Numbered from the stretch's first letter, positions 32,609 to 41,737 are shown. The stretch: DNA of 64,000 nt from an uncultured Dermabacteraceae bacterium (GCA_946223075.1 CAMILZ010000008.1:10441-74440), one strand, 5' to 3'. Notes: generated from the letters alone by a model not told the origin. Numbers and translations: made by a program.

Positions 32609-34141
32609 GTGAGTGAGATCAAGAATTCAAAAACCAGCGCCACCGAAACCACCGACGATCTGAAGTCGAGGGGCGATACCCGTAGCCAGCGCCCCACGAG
32701 CCAGGCCTTCCTCGACTTCCTCACCCAAGGGTGGGATGAGACCAGGCCACCGTCGGGCCGCCGCGCTGTAGCCGATTACACACCCGCGCGCCGCGACTCT
32801 CTCGTGGAGACGATGCCCGCGACCCGCATGGTGCTGCCCGCGGGCGGCCTCAAGGTGCGGAGCAACGATTGCGACTACCAGTTCCGCCCCCACACGGCGT
32901 TCGCCTACTACTCGGGTCTTCGCACCGATGAGGAACCCGATTCGGTGTTCGTTGTGGAGCCCGATGCCGACCGCCCCGGCAAGAGCCGTGCGACCTACTT
33001 CTTCAAGCCGCGCTCGGGCCCCGAAACGAACGAGTTCTTCGCCGATTCGCGCTACGGCGAGATGTGGGTGGGGCGTCGCCCCACGCTCGAAGAGGTCGAG
33101 GAACAGATCGGCGTGCCGTGCCGTCACATCGATGACCTTCGCGATGCGCTCGCCAAGGACCTCGGCGATAATCTCGACCTCGCCGTGATCGAAGGTGTCG
33201 ATGAGCGCATCGACTCGCTCGTGGCCGAGCTGCGCGAGCAAAACGGCCTCGAGGGCGGCGAAAAGGCCCACGCCGTTAATAATTTCCTCCAGCAGAGCGC
33301 CTCCGAGTCGCGCGTCGTGAAAGACGCGTGGGAGGTCGAGGAGATGCGAAGCGCCGTCGCCACCACGATTAAGGGCTTCCATGAGGTGGTGAGGAACTTC
33401 CCCGAGGCGATCGCACACGAGCGCGGTGAGCGCGTCGTGGAAACGGTTTTCAACCGCACGGCACGCGCCGATGGCAATGGGGTTGGTTACGACACGATCG
33501 CGGCCTCGGGGCCGAATGCGTGTACGCTCCACTGGGTGCGCAACAACGGCGCCGTCAAGGAAGGCGACCTGATCCTCATCGACGCGGGCTGCGAGGTCGA
33601 CTCGCTTTATACCGCGGATGTCACGCGCACGCTTCCCGTGACGGGCACGTTTACCGAGCCCCAAAAGAAGGTGTACCAGGCCGTTCTCGACGCTGCCGAC
33701 GCGGTGTTCGCCGTCGCGAAGCCCGGCATGAAGTTCCGCGATCTTCACGCGACCGCGATGGAGGTTATTGCGGACCGCCTCGACAAGTGGGGCCTGCTCC
33801 CCGTGAGCGCCGAGGAGTCCCTGAGGCCCGAGGGGCAGTACCACCGCCGCTGGATGGTGCACGGCACGAGTCACCACCTCGGCATGGACGTCCACGACTG
33901 TGCGCAGGCGCGCCGCGAGATGTACCTCGATGCAACGCTCGAAGAGGGCATGATCTTCACGATCGAGCCGGGCCTCTATTTCAAGGAGAACGACCTTCTC
34001 GTTCCCGAGGAGCTGCGTGGCATCGGTGTGCGTATCGAGGACGACGTGCTCGTCACGAAGGACGGCGTGGAAAACCTTTCGCGCGAGCTTCCTCGCGAGA
34101 TTGACGCAATCGAAGCCTGGATGGCGGAGCTGCTCAAGTGA
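32609..34141 (+). CDS. pepP: Xaa-Pro aminopeptidase (aminopeptidase P)
   Basis: Removes N-terminal residues preceding proline. 510 residues: an N-terminal AMP_N domain (YTPARRDSLVETMPATRMVL, FAYYSGLRTDEE) and a pita-bread metallopeptidase domain. Metal ligands are the Asp of LILIDAGCEVD, Asp of YTADVTRTLP, His of GTSHHLGMDVHD, Glu of FTIEPGLYF and Glu of IGVRIEDDVLV. The GTG has no clear ribosome site. The stop overlaps the next start by four bases, so a translationally coupled cluster with the MgtE_N, DUF1003 and mrp genes begins here. Confidence 0.93.
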   Translation: MSEIKNSKTSATETTDDLKSRGDTRSQRPTSQAFLDFLTQGWDETRPPSGRRAVADYTPARRDSLVETMPATRMVLPAGGLKVRSNDCDYQFRPHTAFAYYSGLRTDEEPDSVFVVEPDADRPGKSRATYFFKPRSGPETNEFFADSRYGEMWVGRRPTLEEVEEQIGVPCRHIDDLRDALAKDLGDNLDLAVIEGVDERIDSLVAELREQNGLEGGEKAHAVNNFLQQSASESRVVKDAWEVEEMRSAVATTIKGFHEVVRNFPEAIAHERGERVVETVFNRTARADGNGVGYDTIAASGPNACTLHWVRNNGAVKEGDLILIDAGCEVDSLYTADVTRTLPVTGTFTEPQKKVYQAVLDAADAVFAVAKPGMKFRDLHATAMEVIADRLDKWGLLPVSAEESLRPEGQYHRRWMVHGTSHHLGMDVHDCAQARREMYLDATLEEGMIFTIEPGLYFKENDLLVPEELRGIGVRIEDDVLVTKDGVENLSRELPREIDAIEAWMAELLK

Positions 34142-35457
34142 GCACGCACGAGCGTTTTTTCGCCGCGCGTCTCGCGGGCACGGGCCTGTTCGACCCGCTC
34201 GGCGACCGCATCGGTAAGGTCCGCGATGTCGTTCTGATCCCCCAGGAGTCGCAGACGGCGCGCGCCGTTGGCTTCGTGGTCGAGGTTCCGGGCAAGAAGC
34301 GCATCTTCTTGCCCATCACGAAGGTCACCTCGATCTCGACCGGCCAGGTGATTTCCGACGGTTCCCTCAACATGCGTCGATTCGAGATGCGTAAGAGCGA
34401 GCTGCTCGCGGTTGGCGACCTTCTCGATCGCAAGGTGGGTCTTTCGGACGGCACGGGCGAGGCGTTCGTCGAGGACGTCGCACTCGAACAGGATCAGATC
34501 TCCAAAGAATGGGAGATCACGAAGCTGTACGTGCGCCGCTCAAAGGCGAAGAATGCGCTCTCGAAGCTCGTGGGGCGAAACGAGACGTTCACGGTAAGCA
34601 TCGACGAGGTACTCGGTCTCTTCGGCACGCAGGCCGAGCAGTCCGCGCAGATTCTGCTCGCCTCATATTCGGATCTCAAGCCCGCTGACCTCGCCGATCT
34701 CATCCAGGAGATGGAGCCGAAGCGCCGTGCCGACATCGTTCGCGACCTCTCAAACGAGCGTCTCGGCTGGGTGCTCGAGGAGCTTCCCGAGGACACGCGC
34801 GTGGAACTCATGCAGGGTCTCGAATCCGAGCGCGCAGCGGACATCCTCGACGCGATGGACCCTGACGACGCTGCTGACTTGCTTCAGGAGCTCCCCGAAC
34901 CGATGGGCCAGGATCTCCTGACGCGCATGGAGCCCGAGGAAGCCGAGGACGTCCGTCGACTCCTCGTGTATGACGAATACACGGCCGGTGGCCTCATGAC
35001 GACCGAGCCACTGATCGTTGCTCCCGAGACCCCGGTTGCGCACTGCCTCGCCCTCATTTCCCGCGAAGAGATCTCCCCCGCGCTCGCGTCGATGGTGTAC
35101 GTGTGCCGCCAGCCGCTCGAAACTCCCACGGGCAAGCTCCTCGGGGGCGTGCACTTCCAGCACTTGCTTCGCGAGCGCCCCGAGCGCCCCGTGGGTGAGA
35201 TTATCGACCAGGATCAAGTGACGATGGCCCCCACGAGCCATCTGCATGACGTCACGCGCGAGATGGCGACGTACAATCTGGTGTCGCTTCCCGTGGTAGA
35301 CAAGGACTCCCGCCTTTTGGGGTCCGTGACCGTCGATGACGTTCTCGACCACGTTCTTCCCGAGGACTGGCGCGAGAGCGACGAGCCCGTCGCGACGACG
35401 ACCGGACAGATTGACCTCACGGGGATCGCGAAGGCTATTTCGGATCAGGAGGGGTGA
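34138..35457 (+). CDS. PRC-barrel/MgtE N-terminal/CBS-domain protein without transporter domain
   Basis: 439 residues. An N-terminal PRC-barrel-like region (DPLGDRIGKVRDVVLIPQ, repeated later as LLDRKVGLSDGTGEAFVEDV) is followed by the MgtE_N superhelix (LADLIQEMEPKRRADIVRDL, ERAADILDAMDPDDAADLLQ). Two CBS repeats come next (YTAGGLMTTEPLIVAPETP, VGEIIDQDQVTMAPTSHLHD, LLGSVTVDDVLDHVLPEDW). The magnesium channel segment of MgtE is missing, so it is a cytosolic sensor-like protein. Homologues occur next to DUF1003 and mrp genes in actinobacteria (compare Rv1232c). It overlaps pepP by four bases. Ligand and partner are unknown. Confidence 0.82.
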   Translation: MSTHERFFAARLAGTGLFDPLGDRIGKVRDVVLIPQESQTARAVGFVVEVPGKKRIFLPITKVTSISTGQVISDGSLNMRRFEMRKSELLAVGDLLDRKVGLSDGTGEAFVEDVALEQDQISKEWEITKLYVRRSKAKNALSKLVGRNETFTVSIDEVLGLFGTQAEQSAQILLASYSDLKPADLADLIQEMEPKRRADIVRDLSNERLGWVLEELPEDTRVELMQGLESERAADILDAMDPDDAADLLQELPEPMGQDLLTRMEPEEAEDVRRLLVYDEYTAGGLMTTEPLIVAPETPVAHCLALISREEISPALASMVYVCRQPLETPTGKLLGGVHFQHLLRERPERPVGEIIDQDQVTMAPTSHLHDVTREMATYNLVSLPVVDKDSRLLGSVTVDDVLDHVLPEDWRESDEPVATTTGQIDLTGIAKAISDQEG

Positions 35458-35462
35458 GAGCG

Positions 35463-36125
35463 ATGGCACGCAGCAAGAAGAAGCGCCCCCAGCTCGATGA
35501 CCCGGCTCGCGCAAAGCGCGGGCTTTTCCGCGTCTTCTCGAAACGCCGCCCGAAGGACGAGAACAACGACGGTTTTGGCCGCATGGCCGAAGCGATCGCG
35601 CGTTTCATGGGCACGCCCGCGTTTCTCGTGGGCATGACGATTTTCTGTGGCGTGTGGCTTGGCTGGAACACGTTCATGCCCGAATCAATCCAGTTCGACC
35701 CCCGCGCTCTCAACTTCACGCTTCTCACGCTGATCCTCTCGCTTCAGGCGTCGTACGCCGCTCCCCTCCTTCTCCTTTCGGATAACCGCCAGGCCGACCG
35801 CGACCGTGTCCAGGCCGAGCAGGATCGTCAGTCGAATGAAAAGGCGCACGCGACGACCGAGTTCATCACCCGTGAGATTGCGAGCCTGCGCATCGCCATG
35901 GCGGATGTCGCGACCCGCGATTACGTGCGCGGTGAGCTTCGCGACCTGCTCGAGGAGATCCAGGCGGGAGATGACGACCCGGCGTCGGAAGCCGAAAGCG
36001 AAGGTGGTGCCGACCCGATCGAGCCTTCGCCCGACCACTCTCATTTGCGCTCGCTCATCCGCGAGGATATCCGCGCGGTGCTTCGCGAGGAGCTCGAGCA
36101 GATGAGCGCCGAGTCCGGTAAGTGA
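35463..36125 (+). CDS. DUF1003 family membrane protein
   Basis: About 220 residues. After a basic N terminus comes the DUF1003 core: MAEAIARFMGTPAFLVGMT, FCGVWLGWNTFMP, DPRALNFTLLTLILSLQASY and APLLLLSDNRQADRDR. That gives two membrane segments and a charged loop. The C terminus is a predicted coiled coil (VRGELRDLLEEI, RSLIREDIRAVLREELEQM). ATG 35463 is preferred to the GTG nine bases earlier because AGGAGGGG stands eight bases before it. It is coupled to the MgtE_N/CBS gene and probably acts with it at the membrane. Confidence 0.85.
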   Translation: MARSKKKRPQLDDPARAKRGLFRVFSKRRPKDENNDGFGRMAEAIARFMGTPAFLVGMTIFCGVWLGWNTFMPESIQFDPRALNFTLLTLILSLQASYAAPLLLLSDNRQADRDRVQAEQDRQSNEKAHATTEFITREIASLRIAMADVATRDYVRGELRDLLEEIQAGDDDPASEAESEGGADPIEPSPDHSHLRSLIREDIRAVLREELEQMSAESGK

Positions 36126-36131
36126 GTCAAC

Positions 36132-37250
36132 GTGACGGCTGACCTCACCTCACAGGTGCATTCCGCGCTTGCGCGCGTGATCGACCCTGATCTTGGCCGC
36201 CCCATCACCGATGTGGGCATGGTCGAATCTGTCGAGGTTACGGCGGGCGGCGTTGCCCTCATCCACCTCGTCATGACCGTCGAGGGCTGCCCCATGCGCT
36301 CGCGCATCGAGAAGGATGCCGCTGAGGCTGCTTCTCGCGTTCCGGGCCTCACAGAGGTGCGGGTGACGTCGGGCACGATGAGCGAGGAGCAGCGCCGCGC
36401 TCTTGTTGAGGAGCTCCGGGCTCAGCGCCGCGAAGTGCCGTTCAATAAGCCCGGTTCCCTCACGCGGGTCATAGCGGTCAGCTCGGGCAAGGGAGGCGTC
36501 GGAAAGTCCACCGTGACCGCGAACCTGGCCCTCGCACTCACGCGCCTCGGGTACAGCGTGGGCGTGCTCGACGCCGATATTCATGGCTTTTCTATGCCTG
36601 GCATGTTCGGCGTGACCACGCAGCCGACGCGCGTCAACGACCTGCTCATGCCTCCGATCGCGCACGGCGTGAAAGTCATGTCGATCGGCGTTTTCGTGCC
36701 CGAGCATCAGGCCGTTGTGTGGCGCGGCCCGAAAATGCACCGCGCAATCGAGCAGTTCGCGACGGATGTGTTTTGGGGCGATCTCGATTTTCTCCTGCTT
36801 GACCTGCCGCCGGGCACGGGGGATGTTGCCATTTCCGTCGCGCAAGTGTTGCCCACGGCGGAGCTTCTCGTCGTCACGACTCCCGATTCAGCCGCGAGCG
36901 AGGTCGCCTCACGCATCGGCTCACTCGCCCGCTCCACGGAGCAGAAAATCATCGGAGTCGTCGAGAACATGAGCTGGCTGAGCCTCGAGGGCGGCGAGCG
37001 TCTCGAGGTCTTCGGGGCGGGTGGTGGCAAGCGCGTCGCGTCCCAACTGAGCGACGATCAGGGCTCGGAAGTTCCGCTTCTCGGGCAGGTTCCGCTTTCG
37101 CCGCGCGTGCGGGAAGGGTCCGACGCCGGCGAGCCTCTCACCGCTTCCGAATCCTCAAGCGAGGCCTACGCGGCATTCATGACGATCGCCGAGCAGCTCG
37201 CGAAGCCACGCGGTCTTGCGGGCCGCAAGCTCCCGCTTTCCCTCGCTTAG
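36132..37250 (+). CDS. mrp: Mrp/NBP35 family ATP-binding protein, iron-sulphur carrier
   Basis: 372 residues. An N-terminal MIP18/DUF59 domain (ALARVIDPDLGRPITDVGMV) precedes the deviant Walker A SSGKGGVGKSTVTANLALAL (near 117-136). The ATPase signatures VLDADIHGFSMPGMFG, DFLLLDLPPGTGDVAISVAQ and TTPDSAASEVASRI follow. ApbC/Mrp proteins bind and deliver Fe-S clusters. The CxxC of many relatives is not seen here, so cluster binding is uncertain. The GTG start lies six bases after the DUF1003 stop. It converges on tatB. Confidence 0.92.
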   Translation: MTADLTSQVHSALARVIDPDLGRPITDVGMVESVEVTAGGVALIHLVMTVEGCPMRSRIEKDAAEAASRVPGLTEVRVTSGTMSEEQRRALVEELRAQRREVPFNKPGSLTRVIAVSSGKGGVGKSTVTANLALALTRLGYSVGVLDADIHGFSMPGMFGVTTQPTRVNDLLMPPIAHGVKVMSIGVFVPEHQAVVWRGPKMHRAIEQFATDVFWGDLDFLLLDLPPGTGDVAISVAQVLPTAELLVVTTPDSAASEVASRIGSLARSTEQKIIGVVENMSWLSLEGGERLEVFGAGGGKRVASQLSDDQGSEVPLLGQVPLSPRVREGSDAGEPLTASESSSEAYAAFMTIAEQLAKPRGLAGRKLPLSLA

Positions 37251-37282
37251 CGCACCGCCCACTCCGAGGCGCGCACCACGAC

Positions 37283-37723
37283 CTATGTAGCTTCGGGGTC
37301 GAACGGGGTGCCGTCGGGCACCTTCTCCTCCGCCTTGCTCGCGCTTGCCTTGCTGCTCGAGCCGCCCTTAGCTGCCGCACCCACGCCTGCGACCGCCGCA
37401 GACGTGGCGCTGGTCGAGCTTTTCACGGCGTCGCGGAAATCGTTCACGTCATCTTCGAGGCCGGTCGAATCCCAGGCCTCGCGAATGATCTTGCGCGGAT
37501 CGTACTGGCGCGGATCGTACTTCTTGAGGTCGTCGACCGCGATCCCCATCTCGTCTTCGATCGACGCTCGCGATTCATCCGCCCATTTGCGCAGGTCACG
37601 CACCCAGTGGATGACCTTGCGGGTGTATTCGGGGAGTCGCTGCGGACCAACAAGAATGACGAAGAGCAGGGCGATGATGAGGAGTTCCCATCCTCCGAAG
37701 GTGAGGAAGACCTCTTGACCCAT
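37283..37723 (-). CDS. tatB: Sec-independent protein translocase subunit TatB
   Basis: Receptor component of the twin-arginine pathway. 146 residues. One N-terminal membrane helix (FGGWELLIIALLFVILVGP) is followed by the conserved GPQRLPEYTRKVIHWVRDLRK hinge-amphipathic helix, then an acidic and Ala/Ser-rich tail. It is the only Tat gene in the window. In M. tuberculosis the equivalent gene lies between htrA and mrp; here mrp is retained on one side and the O-methyltransferase is directly on the other. Confidence 0.9.
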   Translation of the reverse strand: MGQEVFLTFGGWELLIIALLFVILVGPQRLPEYTRKVIHWVRDLRKWADESRASIEDEMGIAVDDLKKYDPRQYDPRKIIREAWDSTGLEDDVNDFRDAVKSSTSATSAAVAGVGAAAKGGSSSKASASKAEEKVPDGTPFDPEAT

Positions 37724-37855
37724 CGCAGTGCCTGCCTTGTCTCATTACTGCATAAAAAATAGTGCCCCGCCATTATTGCACGCACGGGTGGGAAACTCGC
37801 GCGGCGTGGCCTAAGCTTGAGTGCCACGAAATTCACGGCAAGAAAAGGAGTGGGC

Positions 37856-38521
37856 ATGGCGACGGGCAAGTTGGCGAGCTGGGCGCTCAGCGAGGAATTC
37901 CTCGATGAGGAGCGCCTCTTCACCGTGCCCGATGTGTGCGAGCGGGCACGCGAGCGCGGAAGTGCGATCGGCCTTCCGCCTGTTCTCGCGGGATCGGCCG
38001 CGCACGCGCGCAGCGTCGTCGCGATGCTCGGTGCACGCGCGATCGTGCAGGTGGGAGCAGGGGCAGGAGCGCTCAGCCTCTACCTCGCGAGCGCCATGGG
38101 TTCCGACGCCACCCTCACAGCGATAGATCCCGAACCCGAAAACGTGCGGCTCGTGCGAAAGGCTTGCGCGGAAGCGGCGATTCCCGAGGCACGCGTGCGG
38201 ACGATCAACGCCGAGCCCCTCGAGGTGTTTACGCGGCTCACGCGCGGCGCCTACGACATGATCGTCGTCAATGCGAGCGAACGAGAACTCGGCGCGCTCG
38301 TCGAAGCGGCGCTCGAGGTTCTGCGCCCGGGTGGGGCGCTCCTCATCATGAATGTCATGCACCACGACCGACTCGGCGATGCTTCTGCACGTGATCCGCA
38401 GACGGTGCACATTAGGGACGTGGTGGCCGCGCTCAAAGAGCGCGAGGATCTCGTACTGGCGATGTCACCCGCGGGCGACGGTGTGCTCACCGCCGTGAGG
38501 AAAAGCTTCTCTGAACGGTGA
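37856..38521 (+). CDS. SAM-dependent O-methyltransferase
   Basis: 221 residues of the class I O-methyltransferase fold. SAM-binding motif I is IVQVGAGAGALSLYLASAMG; the acidic residue follows in LTAIDPEPENVRL; the metal/catalytic region is YDMIVVNASERELGALVEAA then LRPGGALLIMNVMHHDR. It resembles the Rv1220c-type methyltransferase found beside sigE in mycobacteria; no sigma factor gene is present here. ATG has AAAAGGAG seven bases upstream. Its substrate is unknown. Confidence 0.85.
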   Translation: MATGKLASWALSEEFLDEERLFTVPDVCERARERGSAIGLPPVLAGSAAHARSVVAMLGARAIVQVGAGAGALSLYLASAMGSDATLTAIDPEPENVRLVRKACAEAAIPEARVRTINAEPLEVFTRLTRGAYDMIVVNASERELGALVEAALEVLRPGGALLIMNVMHHDRLGDASARDPQTVHIRDVVAALKEREDLVLAMSPAGDGVLTAVRKSFSER

Positions 38522-38535
38522 GGCTGCAGCTTCAC

Positions 38536-38569
38536 GAGGTTGTGAGGGAAAGGTAGCCCCTCCAACCTC
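38536..38569. terminator. Probable terminator hairpin between convergent genes
   Basis: GAGGTTG (38536-38542) and GAGGG (38544-38548) pair with CCCTC (38558-38562) and CAACCTC (38563-38569), giving 12 pairs with one bulged T. No T run follows. It separates the methyltransferase from DUF3117. Confidence 0.5.
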
Positions 38570-38597
38570 GATGCAATCCGGGAAGTTCCGGAGGGAC

Positions 38598-38768
38598 TTA
38601 GGCGGGAACGACCTTGTTGAGGGCATCGCGCAGGTCGCGCGCTTCGTCTGCCGAGATCTCGACGACGAGACGACCGCCGCCTGCAAGCGGGACTCGCATG
38701 ATGAGGCTCCGGCTCTCTTCGGCCACTTCGAGGGGGCCGTCGCCCGTACGAGGCTTCATCGCTGCCAT
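38598..38768 (-). CDS. DUF3117 family small protein
   Basis: A 56-residue protein nearly invariant among actinobacteria: MAAMKPRTGDGPLEVAEESR then LIMRVPLAGGGRLVVEIS and DEARDLRDALNKVV. Function is unknown. The start at MAAMKPRTG is set by family conservation; the open frame extends eight codons further without a better ribosome site. Confidence 0.9.
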   Translation of the reverse strand: MAAMKPRTGDGPLEVAEESRSLIMRVPLAGGGRLVVEISADEARDLRDALNKVVPA

Positions 38769-38866
38769 GATCGTTCGCCCTTTCTCTGGCAATGGATCTA
38801 TCCCCTCTATTCTTCCACTACCATTCGCTCGATCCTGGGAGAGCGTGAAACACGCGCTCTGAGCAG

Positions 38867-39613
38867 CTATTCCATTTGGCGATTCAAAACCTCAATCACC
38901 TCGTCGGCGGTATCGACGATGTTGATGAGGTCGGTATCTCCGGGCGAGATGTACCCGTAACCCTGCTGAACGGTTTCCTCGAGCCACGTCACGAGACCGC
39001 TCCAGTACTCGCTGCCGACGAGGATGAGCGGGAACTTCTTGATCTTGTGGGTCTGGATGAGGCAAAGCGCTTCGAAGAGCTCATCGAACGTCCCGAAACC
39101 ACCCGGGAACGCCACGAAGGCCTGCGAGTACTTCACGAAGCACGTTTTGCGCGTGAAGAAGTAGCGGAAGTTCACACCGAGTTCAACGTATTCGTTCATC
39201 CCCTGCTCAAAGGGCAACTCGATGCCGAGCCCCACGCTCGTCGTGCCCGCCTCGACCGCGCCGTGGTTGCCGGCCTCCATGATGCCCGGGCCACCGCCCG
39301 TGATGACCGCGAGGCCCATTTTGCCGATGCGCTTCGCGACCTCGCGCGCGAGCTCGTAGTGCGGGTGATCGGGCTTCGTGCGTGCGCTTCCGAAGAGCGC
39401 GACCGCCGGTCCGAGTTCGGCGAGGGCGCCGAAACCTTCAACGAACTCCGACTGGATGCGCATGACGCGCCAGGGGTCCGTGTGGACCCAATCGCCCTTC
39501 TCTGCGTTCTGGAGAAGGCGCTGATCAGTGGTTTCAGTGGGGCGCTGCTTGCCGCGGAGGAACACGGGACCTTTTCGATAGTCGCTCAACGAGCCGTGAT
39601 GATGCCTTTTCAT
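38867..39613 (-). CDS. LOG family protein (TIGR00730, putative lysine decarboxylase/cytokinin-type nucleoside monophosphate phosphoribohydrolase)
   Basis: 248 residues of the Rossmann-like LOG fold. GGGPGIMEAGNHGAVEAGT and the diagnostic PGGFGTFDELFEALCLIQTH (PGGxGTxxE) are both intact, giving the catalytic Arg/Glu region. LOG proteins cleave N6-modified AMP to the free base and ribose phosphate; the former lysine decarboxylase name is probably wrong. ATG 39613 (MKRHHHGSLSDY) is preferred because the longer frame enters dapE. It follows dapE after ten bases on the same strand. Confidence 0.9.
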   Translation of the reverse strand: MKRHHHGSLSDYRKGPVFLRGKQRPTETTDQRLLQNAEKGDWVHTDPWRVMRIQSEFVEGFGALAELGPAVALFGSARTKPDHPHYELAREVAKRIGKMGLAVITGGGPGIMEAGNHGAVEAGTTSVGLGIELPFEQGMNEYVELGVNFRYFFTRKTCFVKYSQAFVAFPGGFGTFDELFEALCLIQTHKIKKFPLILVGSEYWSGLVTWLEETVQQGYGYISPGDTDLINIVDTADEVIEVLNRQME

Positions 39614-39623
39614 GATTTCCACG

Positions 39624-40715
39624 TTAGCGGAGGAACCGCTCAAGAGACTCGTAACACCTTGTAAGGGCAGCCGTCGGAATAAATTCGTCATCCGTGTGCG
39701 CGAGAAGCGGATCGCCCGGACCAAAGTTCACGGCGGGCGTGCCGAGCGCGCTAAAGCGCGCCACGTCGGTCCACCCCTGCTTCGCCTCCACGCTCACGCC
39801 GTCGCCAAGCGCCTCGAGAAACTCCCGGGCCGCGGGTCGCGTAAGGCCGGGCAGTGCACCACCCGAGGAATCCGTGACCTCGAGCTCGAGATCGAGGCCC
39901 GCAAAGATCCCCTCGACGTGCGCGAGTGCTTCCGCTTCGGTCATATTCGGGGCGAAGCGATAGTTCACGAGCATCGAGGCGTGATCGGGAATGACGTTCG
40001 TCGCGATCCCACCCTCGATCGCGACCGCGTTGAGGCACTCGCGGTACAGGAGACCGTCGAGTTCGACGTCCTTCGGTTCGTATTCGGCGAGTCGCGCGAG
40101 CGCCCCGGCAAGGCCGTGGATCGCGTTCTTCCCGATCCACGCGCGGCCCGAGTGTGCCGCGACGCCGCGCGCCGTGAGTCGCACACGCATCGTGCCCTTG
40201 CACCCTGCCTCCACTCCCCCGTTTGAGGGCTCACCGAGAATCGCGAAATCCGCTTCGAGCAGCTCGGGCCGCTCTTGTGCGAGGCGCGTGAGCGAATTAA
40301 GGCTCGCATCGACCTCCTCGTGGTCGTAGAAGATCCACGTGAGGTCATGGCGCGGGTCCTCGAGCGCACACGCGAGCGCGAGGAAAACGGCCACGCCACC
40401 CTTCATATCGCACGTCCCGCGACCGATGAGGCGCTCCTCGCCATCAACCACCTCGAGACGCGAGGGGAGGTTGCTTGCAACGGGAACCGTATCGAGGTGC
40501 CCCGCAAGAATGATGCGCTCGTCGCGTCCCAAGTGCGTGCGTGCAATGACCGTGTCACCATCGCGCATGACCTCGAGATGGGCGGCGCCGCGAAGAGTCG
40601 CCTCAACCCTGTCAGCGAGGCGTGTTTCGTTGCCCGAAACCGACTCCGTATCGACGATCGCGCGCGTGAGTTCAAGAAGTCCCGCATCGAGCGGCAGGGG
40701 TTTTGTGTTCGACAT
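39624..40715 (-). CDS. dapE: Succinyl-diaminopimelate desuccinylase
   Basis: An M20 zinc enzyme removing succinate from N-succinyl-LL-diaminopimelate in lysine and peptidoglycan precursor synthesis. About 363 residues. Visible: IILAGHLDTVPV (His-x-Asp), IGRGTCDMKGGVAVFLALA (bridging Asp), IFYDHEEVDA (catalytic Glu-Glu), FAILGEPSNGGVEAGCKG, and the C-terminal VNFGPGDPLLAHTDDEFIP His. ATG 40715 is chosen: TAGGCT ends seven bases upstream and no ribosome site exists, as for a leaderless message. It is divergent from dapD across about 70 bp. Confidence 0.93.
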   Translation of the reverse strand: MSNTKPLPLDAGLLELTRAIVDTESVSGNETRLADRVEATLRGAAHLEVMRDGDTVIARTHLGRDERIILAGHLDTVPVASNLPSRLEVVDGEERLIGRGTCDMKGGVAVFLALACALEDPRHDLTWIFYDHEEVDASLNSLTRLAQERPELLEADFAILGEPSNGGVEAGCKGTMRVRLTARGVAAHSGRAWIGKNAIHGLAGALARLAEYEPKDVELDGLLYRECLNAVAIEGGIATNVIPDHASMLVNYRFAPNMTEAEALAHVEGIFAGLDLELEVTDSSGGALPGLTRPAAREFLEALGDGVSVEAKQGWTDVARFSALGTPAVNFGPGDPLLAHTDDEFIPTAALTRCYESLERFLR

Positions 40716-40784
40716 GCTCACAAGCCTAGAGGTTTTCGGCGTGCTCTAACGAAAAGCGAAGAGGCGCCCTATAGCCTGTGAACC

Positions 40785-41735
40785 ATGACTGAGAACAAGA
40801 GCGCATGGGGCATCGGCCTCGCAACGATCGCGGCAAACGGCACGACCCTCGACACGTGGTTCCCGGCCCCCGAGCTCGGGTCCGCCCCCGCAGATGTCGA
40901 AAGCCATCCCCTCGCTGCAGCCCTCGCGAAGGCCGCACACGAAGACGCCGCACGCGGCACGCGCCAGGAAGTTGTCACGCGCGTGATCTCCCTTGACGAA
41001 CCGCCGCGCGACGCGTCCGATGCGTACCTGCGCCTCCACCTCCTCTCGCACCGCCTCGTGGAGCCCAACGAGCAGAACCTCGAGGGCCTCTTCGGCGCGC
41101 TTACCAACGTCGTGTGGACCTCCGAGGGGCCATGCGCCGTTGACGGTTTCGAAGACACGCGCCTTCGCCTCATGAGCGAAGGCCGCCGCCCCACCGTGTA
41201 CTCGATCGACAAGTTCCCCCGCATGGTGGACTACGTCGTTCCCGAGGGCGTGCGCATCGGCGACGCCGATCGTCTGCGCCTCGGCGCGCATCTCGCGAGC
41301 GGCACGACCGTCATGCACGAAGGCTTCGTGAACTTCAATGCTGGCACCCTTGGCGCCTCAATGATCGAAGGCCGCATCTCCCAGGGCGTCGTCGTGGGCG
41401 ATGGCTCCGACATCGGTGGCGGCGCCTCCACCATGGGCACTCTCTCCGGCGGTGGAACGGAGCGCGTGAGCGTCGGGGAACGCTCACTCGTCGGCGCAGA
41501 AGCGGGTGTTGGCATCGCCCTCGGTGATGACTGCATCGTCGAAGCCGGCCTCTACGTCACGGCGGGAACGAAGGTCACGCTCATCGACGGCGACGAGCGC
41601 TCGGTCGTCAAGGCCCGCGAGCTCTCAGGGGTCTCGAGTCTCCTGTTCCGCCGCAACTCGCAAACGGGCGCCGTCGAGGCCGTCTCGCGCTCGAACAAGC
41701 GGGTTGAGCTCAACTCCGACCTCCACGCGAACTAA
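40785..41735 (+). CDS. dapD: Tetrahydrodipicolinate N-succinyltransferase
   Basis: Transfers succinyl from succinyl-CoA to tetrahydrodipicolinate in the lysine pathway. 316 residues, matching the actinobacterial DapD length (about 317). The left-handed beta-helix shows as hexapeptide repeats (VRIGDADRLRLGAHLASGTT, IGGGASTMGTLSGGG, SLVGAEAGVGIALGDDCIVE), with the active-site segment MHEGFVNFNAGTLG. With dapE (divergent neighbour) and dapC (2.3 kb away) it covers three consecutive steps of the succinylase branch. Confidence 0.95.
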   Translation: MTENKSAWGIGLATIAANGTTLDTWFPAPELGSAPADVESHPLAAALAKAAHEDAARGTRQEVVTRVISLDEPPRDASDAYLRLHLLSHRLVEPNEQNLEGLFGALTNVVWTSEGPCAVDGFEDTRLRLMSEGRRPTVYSIDKFPRMVDYVVPEGVRIGDADRLRLGAHLASGTTVMHEGFVNFNAGTLGASMIEGRISQGVVVGDGSDIGGGASTMGTLSGGGTERVSVGERSLVGAEAGVGIALGDDCIVEAGLYVTAGTKVTLIDGDERSVVKARELSGVSSLLFRRNSQTGAVEAVSRSNKRVELNSDLHAN

Positions 41736-41737
41736 CG

